The translations under genes and the position numbers were made by a program. This document shows, one piece after another, positions 23,210 to 34,175 of a stretch of DNA of 64,000 nt. Source of the stretch: CAWBYL01 sp963793025. Its GTDB lineage: Bacteria; Actinomycetota; Acidimicrobiia; Acidimicrobiales; Acidimicrobilacustridaceae. The DNA lies in the NCBI GenBank assembly GCA_963793025.1, contig CAWBYL010000001.1, positions 372,001 through 436,000 of the forward strand, given 5' to 3'. Positions within the stretch are counted from its first letter, which is position 1; every line of letters starts with the position of its first letter. The notes beneath the pieces are model-generated. The model saw nothing but the letters and a program-made list of their open reading frames with translations, was not told where the DNA came from and did no database searches.

Positions 23210-23926
23210 TCAGGCCCGGACGAAGGAGAGCTGGAGCTCGAGCTCCCCCTGGCCGTCGACCTTGACCAGCGAGATGTCGGGCGGTTCCACGCCGTAGTCG
23301 GCCATGGCGATGGTGACGCCGCCGGCCACGTCGACGATGGTGCCGTCCCACTGGGCCTGCAAGGGGATGGTGACGCGCTGGGTCACGCCGTGCAGGGTGA
23401 GGTCGCCCACCGCCTGGACCTCGACCGGGGTGGTGAGCTCCAGCGGGGTGGGCAGGGTGATCGGCTCGACCAGGGTGAAGGTCGCCGTCGGGAACGAGTC
23501 GGTCTGGAGGGCGTTGCCCTTGATGTAGCTGTCCCGCCGCGACTGGTCCGACGTCAGCTGGGTCGTGTCCGCCTCGAAGGTCGCCTCGGTCACCTGGCCG
23601 TCGACGATGGTCATGGTGCCGGTGACGCCCGGGGTGCGACCCACCGCCGTCTTCTTGATCGTGTCGCCGGCGAACAGCTCGTCCACCCGGTAGCCGACGA
23701 ACACCTCCTCGCCCTGCTCCACCGTCCACGAGCCGTCGGGGGAACCGGACGCCGTCCCGGCGGGCGCAGTGGTGTCGGAGGTGCGCACCGGCAGCGAAGC
23801 CCGGTCCGGGGTGTCGCCCCTGAGGAAGAACCAGTAGAAGCCGAAGCCGCCGATCACGATGACTGCGACCACCGCCACGAGGGTCCACTTGGCCGAACTC
23901 TGCCACCGCGTCTTGGGAGCCATCAC
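23210..23926 (-). CDS. YceI family protein, membrane-anchored
   Basis: 238 aa; the second Met (23923) is an equally possible start. One N-terminal membrane helix (WTLVAVVAVIVIGGFGFYWFF) is followed by a Thr/Ser/Pro linker and a YceI lipocalin-like domain from about residue 65: GSWTVEQGEEVFVGYRV, FEADTTQLTSDQSRRDSYIK, FPTATFTLVEPI, VGDLTLHGVTQRVTIPL. YceI proteins bind isoprenoid-type lipids (polyprenoids) outside the cytoplasm. It lies between the pirin and Mo-hydroxylase large-subunit genes, both on the same strand. A functional link is not evident. Confidence 0.9.
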   Translation of the reverse strand: MMAPKTRWQSSAKWTLVAVVAVIVIGGFGFYWFFLRGDTPDRASLPVRTSDTTAPAGTASGSPDGSWTVEQGEEVFVGYRVDELFAGDTIKKTAVGRTPGVTGTMTIVDGQVTEATFEADTTQLTSDQSRRDSYIKGNALQTDSFPTATFTLVEPITLPTPLELTTPVEVQAVGDLTLHGVTQRVTIPLQAQWDGTIVDVAGGVTIAMADYGVEPPDISLVKVDGQGELELQLSFVRA

Positions 23927-23965
23927 AAGGTTGTACCAGCCGACACCCGAGCCCTCGGGGCCGGG

Positions 23966-26275
23966 TCAGGCCGAGCGGACAGCCCGCCAGACCTTCTCCG
24001 GGGTCAGCGGCATGTCCAGATGCTCGACGCCGAAAGGACTCAGGGCGTCGAGGACGGCGCTCTGCACCGCCGGCGTGGAGCCGATGGTTCCGGACTCCCC
24101 CACCCCCTTGGCGCCCAGCGGGTTCAGCGGGCTCGGGGTCTCCATCGGCACCAGCTCGAAGCTGGGTAGCTCGGCCGCGCTCACGATCGCATAGTCGGCG
24201 AAGTTACCGGTCTGCGGGTTGCCGTCGGCGTCGTACACGACCTCTTCCATGAGGGCCTGGGCCACGCCCTGGGCGATCCCACCGTGACGCTGGCCCTCGA
24301 CGATGAGGGGGTTGAGCAGGGTGCCGGCGTCGTCGCAGGTCACGATGCGTCGCAGGTCGACGCGCCCCGTCTCGGTATCGACCTCGACCACGGCCACGTG
24401 GGCCCCGAACGGGAACGTCGCCCCCGTCGACTCGTAGAGCAGGCTCGCCTCGAGCGGCTGGTTCGAGGGCGCCTCGGCCCCCATCGACGCGATGTCGCCC
24501 ACCGCGCCGATCTCGGCCCACGACTTGGTGAGCGACGGCGAGCCGGCCACGTGGAACACGCCTCGCTCGGTGTCGAGGAGCACGTCGGCCGGAGCGGCCT
24601 CGAGCAGCTCGGCGGCCACGATGCGGGCCTTCTCGACCACCGCTCCGGTCGCGCCCATGACGGCGGATCCCCCCAGCTGGAGCGACCGCGATCCGAACGT
24701 CCCGGTTCCCTCCGACACCCGGTCGGTGTCGCCGGCCACGACCTCCACCCGGTCCATGGGGATGCCGGTGAGGTCGTGGGCGATCATGGCCCACGACGTC
24801 GAGTGGCCCTGGCCGTGGGCCGAGGCACCCGTGTAGATCGTGGCCGAGCCGTCGACGTGCACCAGCACCTTGGCGTACTCGGTCTGCCCTGCTCCCGGGC
24901 CGGCGGTGATCTCGACGTAGACGCAGACCCCGATGCCGAGCTGCACGGGGTCACTCGCCTCGCGACGAGCGACCTGCTCGGCCCGCAACGCCTCGTACCC
25001 TGCGGCCTCCATGGCCCGATCGAGGGCCCCCTCGTAGTCGCCGCTGTCGTACTCGGCCCCGGTCGGCGTGGTGAACGGGAACTGGCCGGCGGCCACGAGG
25101 TTCCGGCGCCGCAGCTCGACCGGATCGACACCGATCTCGGCGGCGAACAGGTCGAAGGCCCGCTCGATGGCCGCGGTGGCCTCGGGCCGACCGGCGCCCC
25201 GGTAGGCCTCCATCGGCGTCGTGTTGGTGACGACCGCCTTGATGTTGCACTCGATCTTGGGGATGGCATAGACGCCCGACGCCATCGTCCTGGTCATGAA
25301 CGGCAGCACCGCCCCCATGCTCGGGTAGGCGCCGGCGTCCTGGAGCACGGTGAGGCGGTAGGCCTCGACCGTGCCGTCGCGCCGGCCACCGATCTCGATG
25401 CGGTTCACCTGGCCGCGACCGTGAGGCATCGACACCATGTTCTCCGAGCGGGTCTCGATCCAGCGCACCGGCCGACCGAGGCGCCGGCTCAGCCAGGGCA
25501 GGACGGCCTCGTCGGCCTGCAGGTTGATCTTGGCGCCGAACCCGCCGCCCACGGCGGGCGCCACCACCCGCACCTGCTCGGGCTCGAGCTCGTACAGCGC
25601 GGCCAACTTGTTCTTCACCCCGTGGGGAGCCTGGGTGCTGGCGAACATGATGAGACGACCCTCGTGCCAGGTCACCGCGAGGCCGCGCGGCTCGAGCGGG
25701 CAGGCCGCCACCCGTTGGTTGGTGATGTCGCGGGTGACCACCACCTCGCACCCGTCGAAGAAGTCATCGGTGTGGCCGAAGGGGATGTTCATGGCGGCGT
25801 TGGTGCCGTGATCCGGGAACAGCAGCAGCTCGTCGGTGGCCGAGGCGACCGGATCGACCAGGCACTCGAGCGGGTCGTAGTCCACGATCACCAGCTCGGC
25901 CGCGTCCTCGGCTTCCTGGCGTGACTCGGCGACCACGATGGCCACCGGCTCGCCCACGAAGCGCACCCGGTCGGTGGCCAACCAGGGCCGGGCCATGCCG
26001 TCGGGGATGAGGCCGGGGATGGCCACGGGGAACGGGGCCAGGTCGTCGGCCTCGGCCAGATCGGCCGCGGTGTACACGGCCAGCACTCCCGGCGCCGCGG
26101 CCGCCTCCGAGACATCGAGCTCGGTGACCGTGCCGTGGGCGATGGTGGAGCGCACGAACTGCACGCTGACCGCCCCCTCGAGGAGGGGGTCCCGGACGTC
26201 TGCGGTGTAGACACCGCCGGCGGTGAGGAACGCCGGGTCCTCACGACGCTCCACGCGGGTACCGATCACGCTCAT
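23966..26275 (-). CDS. Molybdenum hydroxylase large subunit, form II CoxL-like
   Basis: 769 aa. Aldehyde oxidase/xanthine dehydrogenase a/b hammerhead at the N terminus (SVIGTRVERREDPAFLTAGG), Mo-pterin motifs VVAPAVGGGFGAK and QDAGAYPSMG, active-site loop AYRGAGR at residues 357-363, and GAKGVGESGTIGSTPAV with the catalytic Glu near the C terminus. Form I CO dehydrogenases have AYxCSFR in that loop; AYRGAGR marks form II enzymes, whose substrate is often not CO. It should bind molybdopterin-dinucleotide and oxidise an aromatic aldehyde, heterocycle or possibly CO. Its small and medium subunits are 7 kb away on the other strand, an unusual split. Confidence 0.94.
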   Translation of the reverse strand: MSVIGTRVERREDPAFLTAGGVYTADVRDPLLEGAVSVQFVRSTIAHGTVTELDVSEAAAAPGVLAVYTAADLAEADDLAPFPVAIPGLIPDGMARPWLATDRVRFVGEPVAIVVAESRQEAEDAAELVIVDYDPLECLVDPVASATDELLLFPDHGTNAAMNIPFGHTDDFFDGCEVVVTRDITNQRVAACPLEPRGLAVTWHEGRLIMFASTQAPHGVKNKLAALYELEPEQVRVVAPAVGGGFGAKINLQADEAVLPWLSRRLGRPVRWIETRSENMVSMPHGRGQVNRIEIGGRRDGTVEAYRLTVLQDAGAYPSMGAVLPFMTRTMASGVYAIPKIECNIKAVVTNTTPMEAYRGAGRPEATAAIERAFDLFAAEIGVDPVELRRRNLVAAGQFPFTTPTGAEYDSGDYEGALDRAMEAAGYEALRAEQVARREASDPVQLGIGVCVYVEITAGPGAGQTEYAKVLVHVDGSATIYTGASAHGQGHSTSWAMIAHDLTGIPMDRVEVVAGDTDRVSEGTGTFGSRSLQLGGSAVMGATGAVVEKARIVAAELLEAAPADVLLDTERGVFHVAGSPSLTKSWAEIGAVGDIASMGAEAPSNQPLEASLLYESTGATFPFGAHVAVVEVDTETGRVDLRRIVTCDDAGTLLNPLIVEGQRHGGIAQGVAQALMEEVVYDADGNPQTGNFADYAIVSAAELPSFELVPMETPSPLNPLGAKGVGESGTIGSTPAVQSAVLDALSPFGVEHLDMPLTPEKVWRAVRSA

Positions 26276-26366
26276 CTATGACTCCCCCTGCAGGCCGGTC
26301 TGGGCAGGCGCAGGCTAGTGCTCTGGCCATCCACCACCGGACGTCGCGCCGGCCAGCGGACCGGGC

Positions 26367-26812
26367 TCAGCGCTCGAGGGTCGAGCCGAGGCCGTTGAAC
26401 GGCCACGCCTCGGGCACCCGCACCGGGTCCTTCGGCGCCGGCACCACGTGGTACACCTCGTCGCCGGGGCGGGCGTAGCCGTACTGCTGGCGGGCCAGGC
26501 GCTCGATCTCGGCGTCGGTCTGCAGTGCGTCGACCTGCGCCTGAGCGGCGGCGTTGTCGGTCTCGAGCTGCTCGAGCTGGGCTTCGGCCGCCGCCGTGGC
26601 GTGGCGCTGGTCGAGCCAGGTGCGGGTGGGGAACACGCCGATCACCAGCACGCCGATGGTGAGCACGGCGAGCAGGGCGGGACCGACGAGACGGCTCAGG
26701 CCACGGCTCACCCGGCTCGTCCGGGGCGCGGCGTGTCGGCCGCGCCCACCGCGAGGGGAGCGCCGACGGGGGGGTACGGGCTCGGACGGCCCTCGGTCGG
26801 TGGACCGGCGGC

Positions 26813-26816
<4 letters not shown>
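26367..26816 (-). CDS. ftsB: FtsB/DivIC-type septum formation protein
   Basis: 149 aa. Arg/Pro-rich cytoplasmic tail (1-38), one membrane helix (VGPALLAVLTIGVLVIGVF), a short coiled coil (AEAQLEQLETDNAAAQAQV) and the FtsB/DivIC ending EIERLARQQYGYARPGDEVY. A bitopic divisome protein that in other bacteria forms a complex with FtsL and FtsQ. The ATG overlaps the eno stop (ATGA), the usual actinobacterial eno-ftsB arrangement. The next expected gene (DUF501) is found only at 13007-13495, beyond the Mo-hydroxylase module. Confidence 0.93.
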
Positions 26817-28102
<1,286 letters not shown>

Positions 28103-28185
28103 TGGTGCTGGAGGCTCCTCGTCGGTGGGGGGCTGGGCCATGGTGTCACGTGGAGATCGCACGCACGCGCATGGCAATCGCGCGG

Positions 28186-29574
28186 TCAGTGGTCGTCGGG
28201 TCCGGAAGGCGGCCGGCTCTGCTCGACGGCGCGAACGGCATCGCGATAGCGGATGGCGGCGGTGCGCATGGCGGTCTCGGGATCCACCCCGGCCAGGCGG
28301 GCCTGGTCGACGACGGCGAACAGCAGGGCCCCGACGGTCTGCTCGTCGGTCCGGTCGTGGGCGGCGGCCAGCGCCTCGTCGGGCAGCGGCGCCCGGGTCA
28401 CGCCGGCCACGTCGAGGCCACCGTCGGCCAGGCTCGCCGCCTTCTTCTGGACCTTGAGAGCGAACAGGAGGGCCGGCATGGCGTCGGGGACGCCGTCGAA
28501 CACGCTCTCGCGTCCCTTCTCCGCCTTCTTGATCTGCTCCCAGTTGTTCACGACCGTGTCGGCGTCGGGGGCCTCGACGTCGCCGAACACGTGGGGGTGT
28601 CGCGAGCGCAGCTTGTCGTCGACGGTGGCGGCCACGTCGGCCACGGTGAACTGCCCGGCCTCGGTGGCCAGCTGGCTGTGGAACAGGATCTGGAAGAGCA
28701 GGTCGCCCAGCTCCTCCTGGAGGTGCTCGTAGCCCGCACCCGACTCGACGTCGAGGTGGTCGATGGCCTCCAGCACCTCGTAGGACTCCTCCAGGAGATG
28801 GCGGCGGAGCGACTCGTGGGTCTGCTCGCGGTCCCACGGGCACTCGGCTCGCAGGATGGCGACCAGCTCGACGAAGCGGGCCAGCTCCTGGGACACGGGG
28901 GCGGCCAACACCGGGAGGTAGACCGACGTGAGGTGGTCGGCGTCGACACGGTCGAGCTCGGTCCAGGGCACCTCGCGCACCGCCTCGTCGGGCAGACCGA
29001 GTCGCTGCAGCACCACGACGGTGGCATCGGCGCCGAGGCTGGGATCGATCCCGGCGTCGAGGGCCAGCTTCACGTCGGAGAGCACGTGGGGCGAGTCGCA
29101 CTGGGCGACGAGCAGTGGACCCCGCTCCCCCGCGGCGTCGACGGCGAAGCGATGCCCGTCGACCACCCGCACCCCGACGGCGACCGGATCGATCCCGAGG
29201 CGGACCCAGGCCAGATCGAGGAAGGACAGAGCCGGCAGCACCTCGACGTCGACTCGTTCGTCGGCCAACAACAGCTCGACGGTGTGCTCCGCGACCAGAG
29301 GTGAGCCGGGAACGGCGTAGAGGACCTCATCCCGGCGGGTGGCGGCTTGGACGAGGCGCTCGACGATGCGGGGGTAGACCTCGTCGATGGCGTCGGCCTC
29401 GTCGTAGATCGCGTCGAACGTCTCCGCCCCCTCGACCGCCGCCGCCGCCGGGTGGCGGGCCGTGCGCAGATAGCGGTGCTCGGTGGCAGCGATGGCCGCC
29501 ACGGTGCCCGATGTCAGCAGATCGACGTCACCGGGTCCGAGGCCCACGACGAGCACCCGCGGACGCCCGACCAT
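28186..29574 (-). CDS. mazG: MazG nucleotide pyrophosphohydrolase fused to tetrapyrrole (SAM) methylase domain
   Basis: 462 aa. Residues 1-225 form a tetrapyrrole-methylase-like domain (LVVGLGPGDVDLLTSGTV; YAVPGSPLVAEHTVELLL), as in Bacillus YabN. From about 240 on is MazG: ILRAECPWDREQTHESLRRH, LLEESYEVLEAID, LQEELGDLLFQILFHSQ (E-E-x-x-D metal site), KLRSRHPHVFGDVEAP and NWEQIKKAEKGRESV, with a second MazG-like segment. MazG hydrolyses abnormal (d)NTPs. Its position between the PpiC/mfd genes and eno matches the actinobacterial order. Confidence 0.94.
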   Translation of the reverse strand: MVGRPRVLVVGLGPGDVDLLTSGTVAAIAATEHRYLRTARHPAAAAVEGAETFDAIYDEADAIDEVYPRIVERLVQAATRRDEVLYAVPGSPLVAEHTVELLLADERVDVEVLPALSFLDLAWVRLGIDPVAVGVRVVDGHRFAVDAAGERGPLLVAQCDSPHVLSDVKLALDAGIDPSLGADATVVVLQRLGLPDEAVREVPWTELDRVDADHLTSVYLPVLAAPVSQELARFVELVAILRAECPWDREQTHESLRRHLLEESYEVLEAIDHLDVESGAGYEHLQEELGDLLFQILFHSQLATEAGQFTVADVAATVDDKLRSRHPHVFGDVEAPDADTVVNNWEQIKKAEKGRESVFDGVPDAMPALLFALKVQKKAASLADGGLDVAGVTRAPLPDEALAAAHDRTDEQTVGALLFAVVDQARLAGVDPETAMRTAAIRYRDAVRAVEQSRPPSGPDDH

Positions 29575-29580
29575 CGGGGG

Positions 29581-30684
29581 CTACGGGGTCGCTTCGGCCG
29601 CCGGGGCGGACTCGACAGCGGTGCTGGTGGTGCTCGGATCCTGGGCACCCTCGGGGGCCGTGATCTGGCCCGTCTCCGGGTCGAACCGGCCGTAGCGACC
29701 GTTGACCGAGATGTCGGCGTCCTTGGCCAGACGGGCCAGCTCGGTGGTGAGCAGGCTCTCGGCGTTGGCCTGGAGCGAGGCCGCCAACTGGTCCTTGACG
29801 TCGTCGAAGGTGACCGGGCCCCGCTTGCGCACCAGGATCAGGTGGTAGCCGTAGCTGGTCTTCACCGGCGGCCCCACCTCGCCGACGGGCTGGCTCCACA
29901 CCGCGTCGTCGAACTCGGCGACGAAGCTCCCCTTGGGAGCGCACCCGAGGTCGCCGCCGCTGGTGGCGCTGCCGTCGTCGGAGTTGGCCTGGGCCAGCTC
30001 GGCGAAGTTCGAGGTGCCCTGCAGCTGGCTCTCGACACCCTGGATCTTGGTGAGGGCGGCGGCGTACTCCTCGTCGGTGGGCGTGCCCTGACCGGGGTTG
30101 GAGCCGGCCAGGATCAGGATGTGGCTGACGCACGCCTGGTCGCCCGCGAACTGTTCGGGGCTGGCGTCGAACAGCTTGCGCAGGCCCTCGTCGGTGGCCG
30201 AGTCGGCCACGAGGGCCCGACCGAGCACGCTCTGGGCGGCGACGCCGGCGATGAGCACCTGCTGGTAGCTCTCGTCGAGCTGGTCGAACACCGACGAGCC
30301 GTCACTCTGGTTGACGAAGCTCTTCTCGAGCGTCGCCTTGGCCTGGTCGGTGTCGGCCGAGGTGACCTCGAGGCCACGCTCCTCGACACCCATCTGGGCG
30401 AGCTGCAGGTTCATCTGGTCGTTCAGGAAGGCGGAGGTGAAGGTGGTGCTGTAGGTCTTGCCGTCCTCCTCGTAGAGGTCGGTCGCCGTGCCGTTGGCGC
30501 TCTCGTACACGGCGGCGAAGGAGTCGAGCTGGTCCTGGAAGTCGCTGGTGGACACGCTCCATCCGTCGACGGTGAGGGCCGGCGAGGTGCCGGAGGAGCA
30601 CGCCGCCCCCAGCGTGGCCAGTGCGACGAGCAGGGCGATGAGGGCGAGTGGGGCCGAACGAAGCGTCTTCACAAGGTCGCTCAC
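29581..30684 (-). CDS. SurA/PpiC-type peptidyl-prolyl isomerase lipoprotein
   Basis: 367 aa from a GTG (30684) that overlaps the mfd stop as GTGA. Lipoprotein signal LALIALLVALATLGAACSS (lipobox LGAAC). Residues about 30-190 resemble the SurA N-terminal chaperone domain; a parvulin/rotamase domain follows: ACVSHILILAGSNPGQG, AELAQANSDDGSATSGGDLG, VGPPVKTSYGYHLILV. It helps exported proteins to fold outside the membrane. The C-terminal tail (about 335-367) is low-complexity Ser/Thr/Ala/Glu. Coupled to mfd and followed by mazG. Confidence 0.93.
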   Translation of the reverse strand: MSDLVKTLRSAPLALIALLVALATLGAACSSGTSPALTVDGWSVSTSDFQDQLDSFAAVYESANGTATDLYEEDGKTYSTTFTSAFLNDQMNLQLAQMGVEERGLEVTSADTDQAKATLEKSFVNQSDGSSVFDQLDESYQQVLIAGVAAQSVLGRALVADSATDEGLRKLFDASPEQFAGDQACVSHILILAGSNPGQGTPTDEEYAAALTKIQGVESQLQGTSNFAELAQANSDDGSATSGGDLGCAPKGSFVAEFDDAVWSQPVGEVGPPVKTSYGYHLILVRKRGPVTFDDVKDQLAASLQANAESLLTTELARLAKDADISVNGRYGRFDPETGQITAPEGAQDPSTTSTAVESAPAAEATP

Positions 30685-33600
30685 ACTAACGGAGCACCCT
30701 CGCGCACGACAGTCGGCGACGGGGCCTCCGCAGCCCCCTCGGCGGGCGGTGGCAACAGGTCGGCGAAGGCGGCCACGAGCTCGGTCGCCGAGCCCGCCGC
30801 CGACTTCACCGGGAGCTGCAACTGGCCCTGTTCCGCCTTGTAGACCGAGCCCTTGTAGATGCGCTCCAGGCGGATCGTCTTCGAGGTGGGGAGCGAGATC
30901 GGGCTGATGCGGGCGACGTACTTCGGGCCGGCGAAACCACTGCCCTTGGTGACCGTCACCTCCCGCACCCCGGTGCGCACGCACTCGGCCCGCAGGCGGG
31001 CCACCTCGAGGAGGGCCTCGGCCGCCACCGGCACCGGGCCGTAGCGGTCCTCCCACTCGGCCCTGATGTCGTCGACCTCGACCTGGGACTCCACTGCGGC
31101 CAGACGCCGGTACGCCTCCAGCCTCAGTTCCTCGCGCTCCACGTAGTCCACGGGGAGGTTGGCGTCGACGGGCAGCTCGATCTTGATCTCGGCCGGCTCA
31201 CGCGGGGTCTCCCCCTTGAGCTCGGCCACCGCCTCGGTGACCATCTGGCAGTACAGGTCGTACCCGACGGCGGCGATGTGGCCGCTCTGGCCGGTGCCGA
31301 GCAGGTTGCCGGCACCACGGATCTCGAGGTCGCGCATGGCGATCTTGAAACCCGACCCGAGCTCGGTGGCCTCTCCGATCGTGCGGAGCCGCTCGTAGGC
31401 CTCCTCGGTGAGGGCGCGGTCGGGAGGGAAGAAGAGGTAGGCGTAGGCCCGGCTCCCGGAGCGGCCCACCCGGCCCCGGAGCTGGTGGAGCTGACCGAGC
31501 CCGAGCAGGTCGGCCCGGTCGACGACCAGGGTGTTCACCGTGGGCATGTCGATCCCGGACTCGATGATGGTGGTGCACACGAGGACGTCGAACTCGCCCT
31601 CCCAGAAGTCGAGCACGACCTTCTCGAGGGTGCCCTCGTCCATCTGGCCGTGAGCCACGGCGATCCGGGCCTCGGGCACCAGGTCCCGGAGCTGGCCGGC
31701 GATCCGCTCTATGTCCTGGACCCGGTTGTGCACGAAGAACACCTGACCCTCACGCAGCAGTTCACGGCGGATGGCCTCGGCGATGGCCCGCTCGTCCTGT
31801 TCACCCACGTAGGTGAGGATGGGCTGGCGCTCGGCGGGAGGCGTGTTGAGCAGGGTGAGGTCGCGGATGCCGGTGAGGCTCATCTCCAGCGTGCGAGGAA
31901 TCGGGGTGGCGGTGAGGGTGAGCACGTCGACGCCGACCTTGAGGCCCTTGATGGCCTCCTTGTGGCTCACGCCGAAGCGCTGTTCCTCGTCGACGACCAG
32001 CAGTCCGAGGTCCTTGAAGCGCAGGTCGGGCGCGAGCAGTCGATGGGTACCGATCACGACGTCGACGTCACCCGAGGCCAGCCCGGCGATGACCTGGCGG
32101 GCCTGGGCGTTGGTGAGGAACCGACTGAGGACCTCGACGCGCACCGGGTAGGCGCTGAACCGCTCGGAGAAGGTCTGGAAGTGCTGCTGGGCGAGGAGGG
32201 TGGTGGGCACCAGCACGGCCGCCTGCTTGCCGTCCTGCACCGCCTTGAAGACCGCCCGGATCGCGACCTCGGTCTTGCCGAACCCGACGTCACCGCACAC
32301 CAGTCGATCCATGGGCGACTCGTTCTCCATGTCGCCCTTGACCTCGACGATGGCCTTGGCCTGATCGGGCGTCGGCTCGAACGGGAAGGACTCCTCGAGC
32401 TCGCGCTGCCAGGGCGTGTCGGCACCAAAGGCATGGCCCGGCGTGTGGACGCGCTTCTGGTAGAGCACCACGAGCTCCTGGGCGATCTCGGTGACCGCCG
32501 AGCGCACCTTGGCCTTGCTCTTCTGCCACTCGCCCCCGCCCAGCCGGCTGAGGCTCGGACCGTCGCCGCCGGTGTAGTGGCGCACGGCGTCGATCTGGTC
32601 GCTGGGGACGTAGAGCTTGTCGTCACCGCGGTACTCGAGGAGCAGGTAGTCGCGCTCGACCCCGCCGATGGTGCGCTTGACCATGCCCCCGTAGCGAGCC
32701 ACGCCGTGCTGGTGGTGCACGACGTGGTCCCCGGCCTTGAGGTCGTCGAAGAAGCCCTGAGCCACGGCCTTGCGAGGGCGGGCCCGACGGTGGGCGCGAC
32801 GCCGACCGGTGACGTCGGACTCGGCGAGGACCGCCACCTTCACCGCCGGAAGGAGGAAGCCCCGCTCCAACGGATCGATGACGACGGTGCCGCCCGGTGC
32901 GCTCAGATCGTCGAGACCCCGCTCGTCGAGGGCGAGGCTCACGCCCTGATCACCGAGGAGGGTGACCAGACGATCGGCGGAGCCCGCCCCGTCGGCCGCC
33001 ACCACCAGCCGGTAGCCCTCGCGCAGGAGTCGCTCGAGCTGGCCGATGAGGTGGGATCCCTCCCCCACCACCGGATCCCAGCCGGAGGCGTCGACCACCG
33101 GGACGTCGGGCCCCTCGGGGGTGTTGGTCACCGTCCACGCCGGCGCGTCGGTGCGCACGAGCAGCCTGTCGAACGACAGGTGCAGCGGCGGGAGCGGTTC
33201 GCCGTCGTCCACTCCCCAGGTCTTGGCCAGCGTGCGGGCCAGATCGGCCTCCTCGGCGAGGATGTCGGCCGCCCGGTCGCGCATGCGGCGGGGCTCGACG
33301 AGCAGGATCTGGGCGTCCCGGTCGAGCAGGTCGAACAACACGACGGGCCCGTCGTCGTCGGCCACCAGCCAGGGCAGCCAGCTCTCCATGCCGTCGAAGG
33401 TCTGCCCCTCCCCGAGGCGCTCCCACTGCTCACGGCCCCACGGCTCCGAGGCGACCAGGGCTTCGGCCCGGGCCTGCACCTCCGGGGTGGGGAGCAGCTC
33501 CCGACACGGGAAGATCTCGACTTCGGCCCGGTCGACGGTGGAGCGTTGGTCGGCCACCGCGAACTCCGAGAGCCGGTCGACCTCGTCGCCCCAGAGGTCG

Positions 33601-34175
33601 ATGCGCACCGGTGCGTCGGCGGTGCTGGGGAACACGTCCACGATGGAGCCGCGGACCGCCAGCTCACCGCGGTGCTCGACCTGGTACTCACGTCGGTACC
33701 CGGCCCGCACGAGCTGGTCGACGAGCTCCTCGGCGTCGACCTGGTCGCCCACGCCGATCATCACCGGCTCCACGTCGCCCACGTGGGGGCCGAGGCGCTG
33801 GACCAGGGCCCGCACCGGAGCGACGACCACGCGGGGCGAGCGCTGAGGGTCGCGTAGGTGCCAGAGGGTGCGCAGGCGGCGGCCCATGGTCTCCACCGCC
33901 GGGCTCACCCGCTCGAAGGGCAGCGTCTCCCACGCCGGGAACAGGTCGACGTCGTCGGGGCCGAGGTAGGCAGCGAGATCTCGAACCAGTCGCTCGGCCT
34001 CACCGGTCGTGGGCACGGCGACGACGATCGGTTGGCGATCGGTGCGAGCGGCGAGACCGGCCACCACGATGGCCCGCGCCGGTTCGGGCACGGCGAGCAT
34101 CGCGTCGCGTCGGCCCAGCACGGCGGTGAGACCGGGCTCGGTGGCGAGCAGCGGAGGCAGATCGGAGAGCGGCAT
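30681..34175 (-). CDS. mfd: Transcription-repair coupling factor
   Basis: 1164 aa from the ATG at 34175; the 44 codons upstream in frame are Pro/Arg-rich and discounted. N-terminal UvrB-like region (about 1-340: VVAVPTTGEAERLVRDLAAY, LFPAWETLPFERVSP), RNAP-interaction domain (AGDHVVHHQHGVARYGGM), then helicase: VCGDVGFGKTEVAIRAVFKA (Walker A), LLVVDEEQRFGVSHKEA (DEEQ), LTLTATPIPRTLEMSL, LHQLRGRVGRSGSRAYAYL (motif VI), and a TRCF C-terminal domain. It removes stalled RNA polymerase and recruits UvrA. Diverges from the KimA-like permease genes. Confidence 0.98.
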   Translation of the reverse strand: MPLSDLPPLLATEPGLTAVLGRRDAMLAVPEPARAIVVAGLAARTDRQPIVVAVPTTGEAERLVRDLAAYLGPDDVDLFPAWETLPFERVSPAVETMGRRLRTLWHLRDPQRSPRVVVAPVRALVQRLGPHVGDVEPVMIGVGDQVDAEELVDQLVRAGYRREYQVEHRGELAVRGSIVDVFPSTADAPVRIDLWGDEVDRLSEFAVADQRSTVDRAEVEIFPCRELLPTPEVQARAEALVASEPWGREQWERLGEGQTFDGMESWLPWLVADDDGPVVLFDLLDRDAQILLVEPRRMRDRAADILAEEADLARTLAKTWGVDDGEPLPPLHLSFDRLLVRTDAPAWTVTNTPEGPDVPVVDASGWDPVVGEGSHLIGQLERLLREGYRLVVAADGAGSADRLVTLLGDQGVSLALDERGLDDLSAPGGTVVIDPLERGFLLPAVKVAVLAESDVTGRRRAHRRARPRKAVAQGFFDDLKAGDHVVHHQHGVARYGGMVKRTIGGVERDYLLLEYRGDDKLYVPSDQIDAVRHYTGGDGPSLSRLGGGEWQKSKAKVRSAVTEIAQELVVLYQKRVHTPGHAFGADTPWQRELEESFPFEPTPDQAKAIVEVKGDMENESPMDRLVCGDVGFGKTEVAIRAVFKAVQDGKQAAVLVPTTLLAQQHFQTFSERFSAYPVRVEVLSRFLTNAQARQVIAGLASGDVDVVIGTHRLLAPDLRFKDLGLLVVDEEQRFGVSHKEAIKGLKVGVDVLTLTATPIPRTLEMSLTGIRDLTLLNTPPAERQPILTYVGEQDERAIAEAIRRELLREGQVFFVHNRVQDIERIAGQLRDLVPEARIAVAHGQMDEGTLEKVVLDFWEGEFDVLVCTTIIESGIDMPTVNTLVVDRADLLGLGQLHQLRGRVGRSGSRAYAYLFFPPDRALTEEAYERLRTIGEATELGSGFKIAMRDLEIRGAGNLLGTGQSGHIAAVGYDLYCQMVTEAVAELKGETPREPAEIKIELPVDANLPVDYVEREELRLEAYRRLAAVESQVEVDDIRAEWEDRYGPVPVAAEALLEVARLRAECVRTGVREVTVTKGSGFAGPKYVARISPISLPTSKTIRLERIYKGSVYKAEQGQLQLPVKSAAGSATELVAAFADLLPPPAEGAAEAPSPTVVREGAPLV

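Noticed and set aside
20429..24169. Plus-strand open frame of 1246 codons across the cox-like maturation genes, pirin and YceI
   Set aside because: It is the antisense shadow of at least five real minus-strand genes; composition is Gly/Arg/His-rich without any family motif, as expected from GC-rich codon position effects.
26323..26356. Terminator between the Mo-hydroxylase large subunit and ftsB
   Set aside because: CTGGCC/GGCCAG arms exist, but the loop is 22 nt and there is no U-tract; too weak to call.
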